A DNA stretch of 64,000 nt, taken from the NCBI RefSeq assembly GCF_025833875.1, contig NZ_JAOYOD010000001.1, positions 2,852,001-2,916,000 on the forward strand. The letters are read 5' to 3'. Made by a program: the position numbers and the translations under genes. The notes beneath the pieces are model-generated. The model did no database searches. It had not been told where the DNA came from and saw nothing but the letters and a program-made list of their open reading frames with translations. The stretch comes from Reichenbachiella ulvae (GTDB taxonomy: Bacteria; Bacteroidota; Bacteroidia; Cytophagales; Cyclobacteriaceae). Below, piece by piece: positions 25,601-32,627 of the stretch (position 1 is the stretch's first letter; each line of letters opens with the position of its first letter).

Positions 25601-27592
25601 GACCTGATCTTCGATGGCTTTCAGTAGGGTTTGCTCCGTCAGATTCGCTGTTTTCATCAGTGGAGATGCCGCAAAGAAAGCCCCCTGGAAAGCGATCCCC
25701 TGCATTCTCAACTGCAGCTCTGGATCAGTCGCTTCTTCTCTGGCGATTTTGAATCCATCGATGTAGAAGATATGAATGTCCTGATCGACGATCAATTTCT
25801 GATAGTGCTTCGGTATGTCCGCCCAGACTTCATCTGGTTTCTTCTTGTCACTTTGGATGATGAAACATCCGCCTTTTTTCAAACCGGCCAGTGCATTGGT
25901 ATGTTTGAATACGTTAGGGTCCGGGGATAGCACCACGTCTACGAAGAAGTATTCGCAGTTGATTCGGATCGGTTCAGGGGCGGCTGTGAGGTAGTAGGTC
26001 GTCGGTTGACCTTTCTTCTCAGAGCCATATTTAGGGTTGGCCTTGATGTCATAGTCCAGCAGATCGAAAAGCGTCATGGCCAGGTTCTTACCTGTGGTCA
26101 TGGCACCCCATCCCCCCACAGAGTGGAAACGAACGGTGATCGAACCTTGAGGCATCAGATTAGGATTTTCAGATCCATGCACGGCCAGCTCCTTCACATT
26201 AGGATAGTTGGCCATGATGTTTTCCTGATGCGTACGCTGCTTTGGCGTATAGGCTTTGTCCCGGATGAAATCGATGGACAGGTAAAACAATTTCTTATGC
26301 TTGCCTTTCGGTAGCATATTTTCTATCGCACCTATGATACCCTCTGGCTGCAAATCTCTACTTCCCATCCCAAAGGAACCAGAATACAATGCAGGCATAT
26401 CTTCTGGTCTGAAGGATTCCAGTTCAGGATAAGGCTTGCCGTTTTTGCTGCGGCCATTCTCCAGACATTTGTTGAGGATGGAGCGGGTCTCTCTGATGAT
26501 CGGTAGGTCAGCCGCCAGCGGTTGATCCAGTCTTTCGAGAACCGTCACTCCTTTTTTGCCTTTGAGCAATTTGGCCAGCAAATCGCCGGGGAAGGGACGG
26601 AACATCATCAGGTCCACCACGCCGACTTTCACTTTGTACTTGTCACGCATGTAGTCGGCCACCACTTCGGCACTAGACACCACGCTACCCTGACCCAGGA
26701 TCAGATAGTCTGCATCGGCAGCCCTATAGGACATGACGCGATGGTAGCGACGACCGGTCAGCTGATAGAATTCGCTCATGGCCTGATCGGTCAACTCCTT
26801 GATATGATCGAAGAAGTAAGGACGCTGAGCAGCTACCGACTGCATATAGGAATCCTGGTTTTGGACGATCCCCGCCATCATCGGATTATCGACATCCCAT
26901 AGCTCTGGGATGCGTCGGCGCTGATCGCCATAGATCATGCGCTGGGCTGGAGTCGGCGTATTGATGATATCGTCGGGCCGACCCAAATATTCTTTGATTA
27001 AGTCTCTTTCTGGTAGATTCAAGGACTCGATGAGGTGAGTCGTGAGGAATCCGTCTTGAGCGATGGCCCCCGGGGTAAGGGACAGCTCTGCGATACGGTG
27101 CGTGATGATGTTGAGGTCTGCCACGTGCTGGGCATTTTTGGCAAACATCTGGAAGAAGCCCGTGTCGTCGATGGCATGGTAGTCGTCGTGACCTGCGTGC
27201 ACGTTGAGCGTGGACTTGGTCATGGCTCGTGCGCCTATGTTGAGGACGTAGGTCAGGCGCTTGCCGACCGCAGCATATAAGGACTCGTGCATGTAGGCGA
27301 TCCCCTGACCGGAGGAGAAATTGGCGGCTCGCTGGCCGGTCATAGAAAGGCCGGCAGTAACGCCGGCAGCTGCATGCTCTCCCTCTGGTTCGATGAAGAT
27401 CAGTGGTTTGTCCGAAATGTTGAGATGGCCTTTGGCGGCCTCTTCTGCCCAGTATTCCCCCATCTGGGTGGAGGGTGTGATGGGATAGGCGCCTGCGGCA
27501 TCAGAGGATTCACGCTCGCACATAATGGCCGCAGTGTTTCCATCCAATGCGACTCGGACGCCTGGATATTTAAATTTTTTATCTGAAGACAT
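22697..27592 (-). CDS. nifJ: Pyruvate:ferredoxin (flavodoxin) oxidoreductase with fused C-terminal ferredoxin domain
   Basis: Oxidatively decarboxylates pyruvate to acetyl-CoA and CO2, reducing ferredoxin. At 1631 residues it is over 400 longer than ordinary single-chain PFORs (~1170-1200). Domains in order: pyruvate-binding domain with AYPITPSTQMGEYWAEEAA (residue ~36), domain II, gamma domain (~480-660), a two-cluster ferredoxin domain with CTACGNCYTVCP (~784) and CKGCMECIEVC (~920) that are unusually far apart because of a helical insertion, the TPP domain with CLGCSEK (~990) and GGDGAMYDIG (~1215), and, after an acidic linker, an extra C-terminal single-cluster ferredoxin-like domain (CTSCDECIKINSKIF near residue 1557, with a later Cys in EKCTAGVIHP). 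The tail may deliver electrons directly to RnfB or the FNR encoded in the same cluster. A 19-bp spacer separates it from the small gene upstream. Confidence 0.95.
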   Translation of the reverse strand: MSSDKKFKYPGVRVALDGNTAAIMCERESSDAAGAYPITPSTQMGEYWAEEAAKGHLNISDKPLIFIEPEGEHAAAGVTAGLSMTGQRAANFSSGQGIAYMHESLYAAVGKRLTYVLNIGARAMTKSTLNVHAGHDDYHAIDDTGFFQMFAKNAQHVADLNIITHRIAELSLTPGAIAQDGFLTTHLIESLNLPERDLIKEYLGRPDDIINTPTPAQRMIYGDQRRRIPELWDVDNPMMAGIVQNQDSYMQSVAAQRPYFFDHIKELTDQAMSEFYQLTGRRYHRVMSYRAADADYLILGQGSVVSSAEVVADYMRDKYKVKVGVVDLMMFRPFPGDLLAKLLKGKKGVTVLERLDQPLAADLPIIRETRSILNKCLENGRSKNGKPYPELESFRPEDMPALYSGSFGMGSRDLQPEGIIGAIENMLPKGKHKKLFYLSIDFIRDKAYTPKQRTHQENIMANYPNVKELAVHGSENPNLMPQGSITVRFHSVGGWGAMTTGKNLAMTLFDLLDYDIKANPKYGSEKKGQPTTYYLTAAPEPIRINCEYFFVDVVLSPDPNVFKHTNALAGLKKGGCFIIQSDKKKPDEVWADIPKHYQKLIVDQDIHIFYIDGFKIAREEATDPELQLRMQGIAFQGAFFAASPLMKTANLTEQTLLKAIEDQVTKKFGSKGQRVVDDNMRVVRRGFDEVKEITNKVVSKEKINVTNGLTPPIPEMLKSMPKSQSEQSDVHRFWEQTGSFYAQGMGNDNITDPFIGLSVMPATTSLFRDMTGIRFEHPEWIPNNCTACGNCYTVCPDTAIPGLVSKLSDVLDTVVKRVRKNHGELEQLPKVVRTMEPKVRALFPETEKGATVNNLIQDVIDDLIKEGDEKLSKELTWFREELGDFQFALTRPYYDLHEKKEAGSGGLFSITVNPQTCKGCMECIEVCEDNALQKVIQTEGSVARLRQDYNFWTDLPNTPDQYKRIDSLEEKIGPLETLLLNKEAYNKFASGDGACLGCSEKSVVHLFVATVESLMQPRIEKHVAHLTELVDKLEKHIQSKLFDNVNIGDPDLISKVMANHQNSDLTISEIADRIEAENGKQPIDQEWLRTMTQVLAKLKNLKWKYTEGVTGKGRTSMGMTNSTGCTSVWGSTYPFNPYPFPWANHLFQDAPSLAMGIFEGHMSKMAEGFKAIRQAEIELSEGYKPAQHQEFFTYFTWQQFTDEEWHLCPPVVSLGGDGAMYDIGFQNLSRMMASGKPIKAIIVDTQVYSNTGGQACTSGFIGQISDMAQYGKVWKGKPEPRKEIGLIAMAHRNTYVMQSCMANTSHMIEGFIDGLMAKRPALFNLYTTCQPEHGVGDDLGVHQARLAMESRAYPIFKYNPDVSIKAAEAFDLSGNPDMDKIWPTYQLKYRENGREKTMEVAMTFADFAITEARFRKHFRKAPRDTWNDDMVVLADFLEMSESDREGKYPFIWAVDKKQQLSRVMVAKPIVESCEERRDFWIMLRDMAGIKPDEKEPEDLEAKIRSEVVGKIAQGLMKMAGDPEAGVMNLVQDAVEKVEEAPVEASTNGSAQEPWIESEHCTSCDECIKINSKIFSYDGDKHAYIKNSDGGTYQDLVKAAEKCTAGVIHPGLPKDQNEKDIDKWIARGEKFN

Positions 27593-27611
27593 AATCGTAA
27601 AGTTTGGTGGA

Positions 27612-27965
27612 TCATATAGGTCTTACCATCAATTGGGTTTTCTCAGCGAGCTTTAGATAATCCTGAGCCCTATTGATATTCATCCAATAATCATCTGTGT
27701 CTTTGGGGTGTTGGACAAAAGATTGGTTGAGTTCCCCAAACTTCCTATCTCGTTGGGTCACGAGATCTAGCAGTTCCTTTAGTTCTGCTTCTCGGCTAAA
27801 ATTTACGCCTGCGTTTATCAAGTAACCCTTCAAGTAATCAGCAATAGCCAGGTGGCAATTTTCGCATACGAGATAGGGGACTATATCTTCCTCAGGACGC
27901 ATCATTTCCTCTCTGGCCGCTGCTAAAAGCTGTTCGGCCTGGCTGTAGACATTGAGCGTTTCCAT
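27612..27965 (-). CDS. Small HEPN-like helical protein preceding nifJ, function unknown
   Basis: A 117-residue, mostly helical soluble protein. The arrangement AEQLLAAAREEM ... CENCHLAIADYLKGYLINAG ... AELKELLDLVTQRD resembles HEPN-domain proteins, but the RNase motif RxxxxH of active HEPN toxins is not evident. Two Cys flank Asn in CENC. It is the first gene of the PFOR-Rnf operon, 19 bp before nifJ, so a role in that pathway (assembly, sensing) or simple hitch-hiking are both possible. Family assignment is tentative. Confidence 0.7.
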   Translation of the reverse strand: METLNVYSQAEQLLAAAREEMMRPEEDIVPYLVCENCHLAIADYLKGYLINAGVNFSREAELKELLDLVTQRDRKFGELNQSFVQHPKDTDDYWMNINRAQDYLKLAEKTQLMVRPI

Positions 27966-28292
27966 GACATGCTATATTTTGTTTGGATTCAATTTAGCTT
28001 CAATATCTATTCTCAAAAATGAGCACCATCAGGAAGCAATATGATATACATCAAGAAATAGCAGACTTAAAATACTTAATTAAGAAATGCAGTGAATCGA
28101 TCCCGTCCTGAGATAGGGGGATAGAAAAAGTGTCGAGATGATGGAGTAATGGTAAATGGTGAATTTTGTAAATCGAATGATCCTTGACCTCAATTAACAT
28201 TCATACTCTCGGTCTCAACAGTCCCTTCAAAAAGGATTGGATGGTTTTTTAGAGATGGTGTCAATTGTAGCTTGCAAATATTTATTTTGTAT

Positions 28293-28313
28293 TGTACGGA
28301 AATAAGACGTACA
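28293..28313. promoter_or_regulatory. Operator-like inverted repeat upstream of the DUF1778/GNAT pair
   Basis: TGTACG (28293-28298), 9-base spacer, CGTACA (28308-28313), 60 bp before the antitoxin start. Ribbon-helix-helix antitoxins of this class repress their own operons through palindromes of this kind. The rest of the 408-bp spacer 27966-28373 is A/T-rich and shows no gene, repeat or terminator that I can support. Confidence 0.5.
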
Positions 28314-28373
28314 TTTACATTGTTGGTATTCAAGGCCTAAGGGTAAGCCACGATAAAAGACAAAGGATAAGTC

Positions 28374-28679
28374 ATGTCAACACTTTCAAAAGACAGAATT
28401 GATGTTCGAATTAGTAAAGAACAAAAAGAGTTTTTCAAGTATGCGTCAGAGTTACGTGGATTTAAAAGTTTGTCAGAATTTGTCATACACTGTGTCTTCG
28501 AAGAGTCAAATAAAATCATTAAGGACAACAACCTTATTGTCAACACAATAGAAGACAAAGAAAGATTTATTGAGGCTATTTTAAATCCACCATCTCCCAA
28601 TGCAAACCTTAGGAAAGCTCAATTGAATTACAAAAATTTTATTGAGGCCAGTGAAACCAATAATAGAAATTCTAAATAA
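28374..28679 (+). CDS. DUF1778 ribbon-helix-helix antitoxin (TacA-like)
   Basis: Antitoxin and autorepressor of a TacAT-type pair. The 101 residues begin with a strand-helix-helix DNA-binding unit (DRIDVRISKEQKEFFKYASELRGFKSLSEFVIHCVFEESNKI) typical of DUF1778, followed by a C-terminal tail (FIEAILNPPSPNANLRKAQLNYKNF) that in the family wraps around the acetyltransferase toxin. The coding end overlaps the toxin start. Base composition is clearly more A/T-rich than the nifJ-rnf cluster, consistent with a mobile accessory pair. Confidence 0.9.
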   Translation: MSTLSKDRIDVRISKEQKEFFKYASELRGFKSLSEFVIHCVFEESNKIIKDNNLIVNTIEDKERFIEAILNPPSPNANLRKAQLNYKNFIEASETNNRNSK

Positions 28680-29151
28680 CAGCCACCAAAAGAAAGAGTT
28701 TGACTGTGGAAACTCAATGCTGAATAATTACATTCGGCAACAAGCTAGACAAGATGTTAAAAGGGACTTATCTGCATGCTTTGTTCTCAATGATAAATTG
28801 AGTCAAAAGGTAATCGGCTACTACACATTATCATCTAATTCAATACCAAGAGACGATTTTCCAGATTATCTAATTAAAAAGTTGCCACCTTCATATGTTA
28901 ATCTTCCGACGATATTGTTAGGAAGGCTGGCCATTGATAAGAATTTCAAAGGAAAGGGCTATGGTGAATTAATTTTAATTGATTCATTAAATAGGTGTGT
29001 TGAAATCTCACAAAATTTGGGAACATTGGCAATAGTTGTTGATCCAATTGATATCGATGCAACTAAATTTTATGGTAAATATGGTTTTATCGAGCTTTCT
29101 GGAACAGGAAAGATGTTCATTCCAATTAAGACAGTTGAACAATCTATTTAA
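28651..29151 (+). CDS. GNAT-family acetyltransferase toxin (TacT-like)
   Basis: Toxins of this group acetylate the amino acid on charged tRNAs and stop translation. The protein of about 166 residues has the N-terminal EFDCGNSMLNNYIRQQARQD signature of TacT-like toxins, the acetyl-CoA loop in LLGRLAIDKNFKGKGYGELIL, and a C-terminal FYGKYGFIEL with the catalytic-region Tyr. I start it at GTG 28651 (VKPIIEILNN); a TTG at 28642 is also in frame. It overlaps the antitoxin by 29 bp in another frame, which is normal for these operons. Confidence 0.88.
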   Translation: MKPIIEILNNSHQKKEFDCGNSMLNNYIRQQARQDVKRDLSACFVLNDKLSQKVIGYYTLSSNSIPRDDFPDYLIKKLPPSYVNLPTILLGRLAIDKNFKGKGYGELILIDSLNRCVEISQNLGTLAIVVDPIDIDATKFYGKYGFIELSGTGKMFIPIKTVEQSI

Positions 29152-29183
29152 ACTGGGTATAATTGAACCTTTCTCCTTCTGTA

Positions 29184-29786
29184 TTAGTCATGACACACCT
29201 CTTTCTTAAAAACCTGAATTTTTTCATAATCGGTAATATCAAGTAAATCTAATAGCTGCAGCCAGGTTATAATTCCAGTTCTGTGATAATGGACCAATAC
29301 TTCTTTGAAGTGCTTTAACCTTTCAGTTTCAGTCTGCTGAAATACACACCTCAACTCCTCTCCACTTTTTAGTTTTACTACTAGTAGATTATCAAGTCCA
29401 TTTGATAAATGTGGAGTAAATTCCACTATTGAGTTCATGAACCTACCTCGAATGTCCTCAATTTGTACAAAGTCCAGGATTTTAATTTCCGAAAGACTAT
29501 AACTCTCCTGATCGATTTGCACTCGGTCATTCCAAAAAATCAATTCCCCCGTGTACTCACCAAATTCACTTTCGTACCTAAAAAAGTTCACTACCATTAA
29601 TCCAATGATATAAATAAACCAGACAATGGCAAAATTAGTACCCCATCCATTAAAGTCGTTTCCAAACGAATGTTCCATATAGCCAATAAAGAAAAGACCT
29701 ATGGTTAAAGAAACACCGATCCATTGTTCTGGATTTAAAGGGATGCCCCTTTTCTTTTTAAACAGTCTTAGACTTCTCTGTTTCAT
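29184..29786 (-). CDS. Two-helix membrane protein of unknown function
   Basis: A 200-residue protein with a basic N-terminus (KQRSLRLFKKKRGIP), two membrane helices (WIGVSLTIGLFFIGYM and FAIVWFIYIIGLMVVNFF) and a cytoplasmic-like C-terminal domain (YTGELIFWNDRVQIDQESYSLSEIKILDFVQIEDIRGR) with a PH-like alternation of strands. I recognise no family. It lies in an A/T-rich block with two other unrecognised minus-strand genes and converges on the toxin gene. Confidence 0.65.
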   Translation of the reverse strand: MKQRSLRLFKKKRGIPLNPEQWIGVSLTIGLFFIGYMEHSFGNDFNGWGTNFAIVWFIYIIGLMVVNFFRYESEFGEYTGELIFWNDRVQIDQESYSLSEIKILDFVQIEDIRGRFMNSIVEFTPHLSNGLDNLLVVKLKSGEELRCVFQQTETERLKHFKEVLVHYHRTGIITWLQLLDLLDITDYEKIQVFKKEVCHD

Positions 29787-29938
29787 TTATAACAATGCCC
29801 TGTTTTGGCTCATGGCAGCAAAATAGTGAATCTACCGGTGGACGCAAAGAATCAGATTGGAAGATGGGCTTTACAATCCCTTCTAAACATGTTGACCAAT
29901 GAAACTCCATTCATAGAGACGTCTGATATTCTCATTTT

Positions 29939-30436
29939 TTAGCAACCGCAATAGTTCTTAAGCATTGTGCATTTCTCCTGTTCGATAATTTGGAAATAGC
30001 AACCGACTCCTTTGTCTTTAGGTTGAAACTTAGTCTGTTCTGTATTCCATTCATTTTCGATTTCAGTTCTATCGATTTTGTATAATTCTTCAACAAACCT
30101 GACCAAACTTTGCCGATCGGTTTTAGGTAGAATCATAACAATTGAAGCCCCTCCTGCTTCTCGACACTGTTCGAATGAGTAATTGATTCCGTATTCAAAA
30201 TCTTGATTAAACGAACAAATACTATAATCTGGATAATCGTAGAAAATGACTTCCTTTTTTCTTTCGACACTATCCAAAGTATTTGTTAAGTACAAATAAA
30301 TTAAATCGTCAGAATACCCAGCTTTTTCATACTCATCCTGAATTTGGTCAGTTTTTATTTGAGGCATTTGAAATTCTTGAGAGAATCCAGTAAATGCAAT
30401 TAGAAGTAGAATTAAACTAAAGTAATAACGTTTCAT
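29939..30436 (-). CDS. Secreted protein of unknown function
   Basis: A 165-residue protein with a signal peptide (MKRYYFSLILLLIAFTGFSQ). The mature part has several Cys (SICSFNQDF, FEQCREAGG, VGCYFQIIEQEKCTMLKNYCGC) that could pair in the periplasm or outside, and ends in Cys-Gly-Cys. No family is recognised. The 152 bp before the next gene on the left and the 245 bp on the right contain no feature beyond A/T-rich sequence. Confidence 0.6.
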   Translation of the reverse strand: MKRYYFSLILLLIAFTGFSQEFQMPQIKTDQIQDEYEKAGYSDDLIYLYLTNTLDSVERKKEVIFYDYPDYSICSFNQDFEYGINYSFEQCREAGGASIVMILPKTDRQSLVRFVEELYKIDRTEIENEWNTEQTKFQPKDKGVGCYFQIIEQEKCTMLKNYCGC

Positions 30437-30681
30437 ATAATTGAGAGGGTCAATTAATTATTCTATTAACTGTTGCCCTAAAATAAGAGATAAAAATGAT
30501 TTGGAGAGTTTCATTGGGCATTGGTTAAGAGACTCACCGTTGAACTATGCCTTTGGTAGGGGGTTTTGGTGCAAATTGGAGAAAAAATGAGTATCAATAT
30601 TCTTGCGTTGCAAACGCTCAACTCACACATCCTCGTTGCGTTCTGCTAAATGAGGAAGGGATTGGATAGATGATGTTGTGC

Positions 30682-31425
30682 TTAATATTTCTTTACAATT
30701 TCAAATTTATCATTCTTCCATTCTAAATCAATTATTTTATATAAATATGGTTCAATTGATTCTATGTATCCTTTATTCTTTTTATAAATTTCTAAATCAG
30801 GGTGTAGATAATAAGAATACCTTATACTTTGATTATCGGTTTGAAATGAAAATTGGTCAATCATTATTTCATTTAAGACATTCATTTTGTCTTTGAAACT
30901 CACACCTCTTTCATTTACATAATGTAAGTTTATAATGTTGTCAAAAGATTTGATATTAGGTAGATATTGATTGTTTTTTACTTTAGAATATTCATCTTTA
31001 TTCTTAATGTAGAATTCTATCAATTCACTTTCTTTGTCATGATGCTCTTGAATAGTTATCCCAATAAGGATTGTGTCATTTGACAAAGTCCAATAAGACA
31101 TGGAGTAATACTTTATATCATCAATAGAGAATGTATGAGCTGCGAACTCCATGTATTTTTCTTCCGGATTAAATTTTATTATAAAATATGTAATGTGGTT
31201 TTCTTCTAATCTTTGTTCGACGCTTTCATCTAAAGGCAATACTTCATAATTAGGTAAATTCATATACATCTTTTTAGAACCTATTAAAGTACGTCTTGAA
31301 TTTGCATCTAATTTTTTGAAAAATTGATCATCAAGTGGTAAATCGATAAACAGTTGCTCAAGGAGTGATTGACTAAAACAAGTATAGTTGTATAAAGTGA
31401 AAATTATAATGATGAGGAATTTCAT
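30682..31425 (-). CDS. Secreted protein of unknown function
   Basis: A 247-residue protein starting with a signal peptide (MKFLIIIIFTLYNYTCFSQ). The rest is rich in Lys, Ile, Asn and Tyr with no motif I recognise (YFIIKFNPEEKYMEFAAHTFSIDDIKYYSMSYW). It is strongly A/T-biased compared with the core genes on either side, as are the two preceding genes, which suggests a shared accessory origin. Confidence 0.6.
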   Translation of the reverse strand: MKFLIIIIFTLYNYTCFSQSLLEQLFIDLPLDDQFFKKLDANSRRTLIGSKKMYMNLPNYEVLPLDESVEQRLEENHITYFIIKFNPEEKYMEFAAHTFSIDDIKYYSMSYWTLSNDTILIGITIQEHHDKESELIEFYIKNKDEYSKVKNNQYLPNIKSFDNIINLHYVNERGVSFKDKMNVLNEIMIDQFSFQTDNQSIRYSYYLHPDLEIYKKNKGYIESIEPYLYKIIDLEWKNDKFEIVKKY

Positions 31426-31557
31426 AAATCAAGCATAATAATTAAACTTACTCTACTCAGTACTCCCGCAATATAACACAACGCATATTTTAGCCAAAGC
31501 TCCCTACTTAGCACCTGCTATGCGGGAAATGAACCTGATGCGCAGGGCTCCTGCAAG

Positions 31558-31790
31558 TTGCAGCAAGCCATCGCACGGAGTTGCAAGCTTCGCGCAGATT
31601 GCAGGAAGCAATTATATGCTGTTGCAAGCCTCCTACAAATTGCAGGAAGCTTGCAACTATGGTAAATCTGTCCCTGCAATTTGCAGGGCCGTTGCAACTC
31701 TATTAAATCTCTTGCTACAATTTGTGGCGGCCTTGCAACAACATGTAATCCGTTGCTGCAAATTGCGGCGGGGTTGCAACAGGGTGTGAT
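31558..31790. repeat. 41-bp degenerate tandem repeat with TTGCAA anchors
   Basis: TTGCAA recurs at 31581, 31622, 31651, 31692, 31733 and 31774; the intervals are 41, 29, 41, 41 and 41 bp. Between anchors a second motif close to TGCAAATTGC(A/G)GG recurs, itself partly complementary to the anchor, so each unit can fold back. The 516-bp spacer 31426-31941 holds this array and nothing else I can support. Open frames occur across it on both strands, but they follow the repeat period and do not look like proteins. Confidence 0.8.
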
Positions 31791-31941
31791 AGCTAGGCTA
31801 TGATCTTTTGGGAGAGTTTTATTCACTAGCATTGTAGAATCAATTATGGTTTGATAGCCTTATCTGCCCCTAACCCAAAAAATCCTCCTGGCTTTTGGAA
31901 TCTTCTCCTGAATTGCTGCTTTTTGCCATGCAATTGGGAAC

Positions 31942-32412
31942 ATGGACGAAATGGGAATAGACAACTTTGATTCGGAGTATTTTGGGATAGGGATTCAAAA
32001 TGGGAAAACGCCTGAAAATCTGGGCGTGCTATGGCGGTCGGCCCAAAACCTGGGTGCGAGTTTCATATTCACCATTGGCAATCGCTACGACAACCAGGCC
32101 TGCGATACACACCAGTCAGTCAAATCCATGCCCTACTTTCATTATCAGGATTTTGATGACTTCTATGCTCACCTACCTAAGGGGGCTCGTTTGGTAGGCG
32201 TAGAGATGACGCCTAAATCCGAAGCGCTGGAGAGTTTTCACCACCCCAGACGGTGTGTCTATCTGCTAGGCGCAGAAGATCACGGCCTCTCCAAAAAGGC
32301 CATCGAAAAGTCTCACATGTTGGTCAAGTTCCAATCCGAAAAAAGCCTCAACGTGGCAGTGGCCGGCAGTATAGTGCTCTACGATCGTGGCTTGCCCAAG
32401 CCGAGGGTTTAG
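31942..32412 (+). CDS. SpoU/TrmH-family RNA 2'-O-methyltransferase
   Basis: SAM-dependent methyltransferase of tRNA or rRNA ribose. The 156 residues match the compact SPOUT fold: motif 1 region GIQNGKTPENLGVLWRSAQNLGASFIFTIG with the conserved Asn and Arg, motif 2 VYLLGAEDHGLSKKAIEKS and motif 3 KSLNVAVAGSIVLYDR. It lacks an N-terminal RNA-binding extension, like TrmL/YibK-sized members, but the exact RNA target is not assignable. The gene is isolated between the 41-bp repeat and the convergent carbohydrate locus. Confidence 0.88.
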   Translation: MDEMGIDNFDSEYFGIGIQNGKTPENLGVLWRSAQNLGASFIFTIGNRYDNQACDTHQSVKSMPYFHYQDFDDFYAHLPKGARLVGVEMTPKSEALESFHHPRRCVYLLGAEDHGLSKKAIEKSHMLVKFQSEKSLNVAVAGSIVLYDRGLPKPRV

Positions 32413-32572
32413 CAAAAGCTGTAGTTAATAGTTATTAGGATATTGAGTTAATAGGAGTTGATTTTGTGGAAAATCAATTGAATCGGGGATTTTTAATCTA
32501 AAACTGTACAAACTATTTCAAGATAAAAGTATCGTAAAGAGCTCTAGTGAATAATTAAGGGATTAAGCGATA

Positions 32573-32602
32573 CAAAAAATGCGACCCTAACCGGATCGCA
32601 TT
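32573..32602 (-). terminator. Rho-independent terminator of the carbohydrate utilisation operon
   Basis: On the minus strand AATGCGATCC (32602-32593) pairs, with one bulged base, to GGTCGCATT (32586-32578), followed by a T run. It lies 26 bp after the last gene of the operon. Confidence 0.75.
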
Positions 32603-32627
32603 GACTAAAAACTGAATAAGTACTGTA

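Noticed and set aside
22748..26902. Many open frames opposite nifJ
   Set aside because: They mirror the nifJ codon pattern on the other strand; none carries a recognisable domain.
31518..31832. Overlapping open frames on both strands in the TTGCAA region
   Set aside because: Both follow the 41-bp repeat, are rich in Cys/Gln/Leu from repeated codons, and show no domain or initiation context.
28000..31941. Integron-like cassette array
   Set aside because: Several unknown genes share one direction, but no attC-type sites with conserved GTTRRRY/RYYYAAC ends and no integrase were seen.
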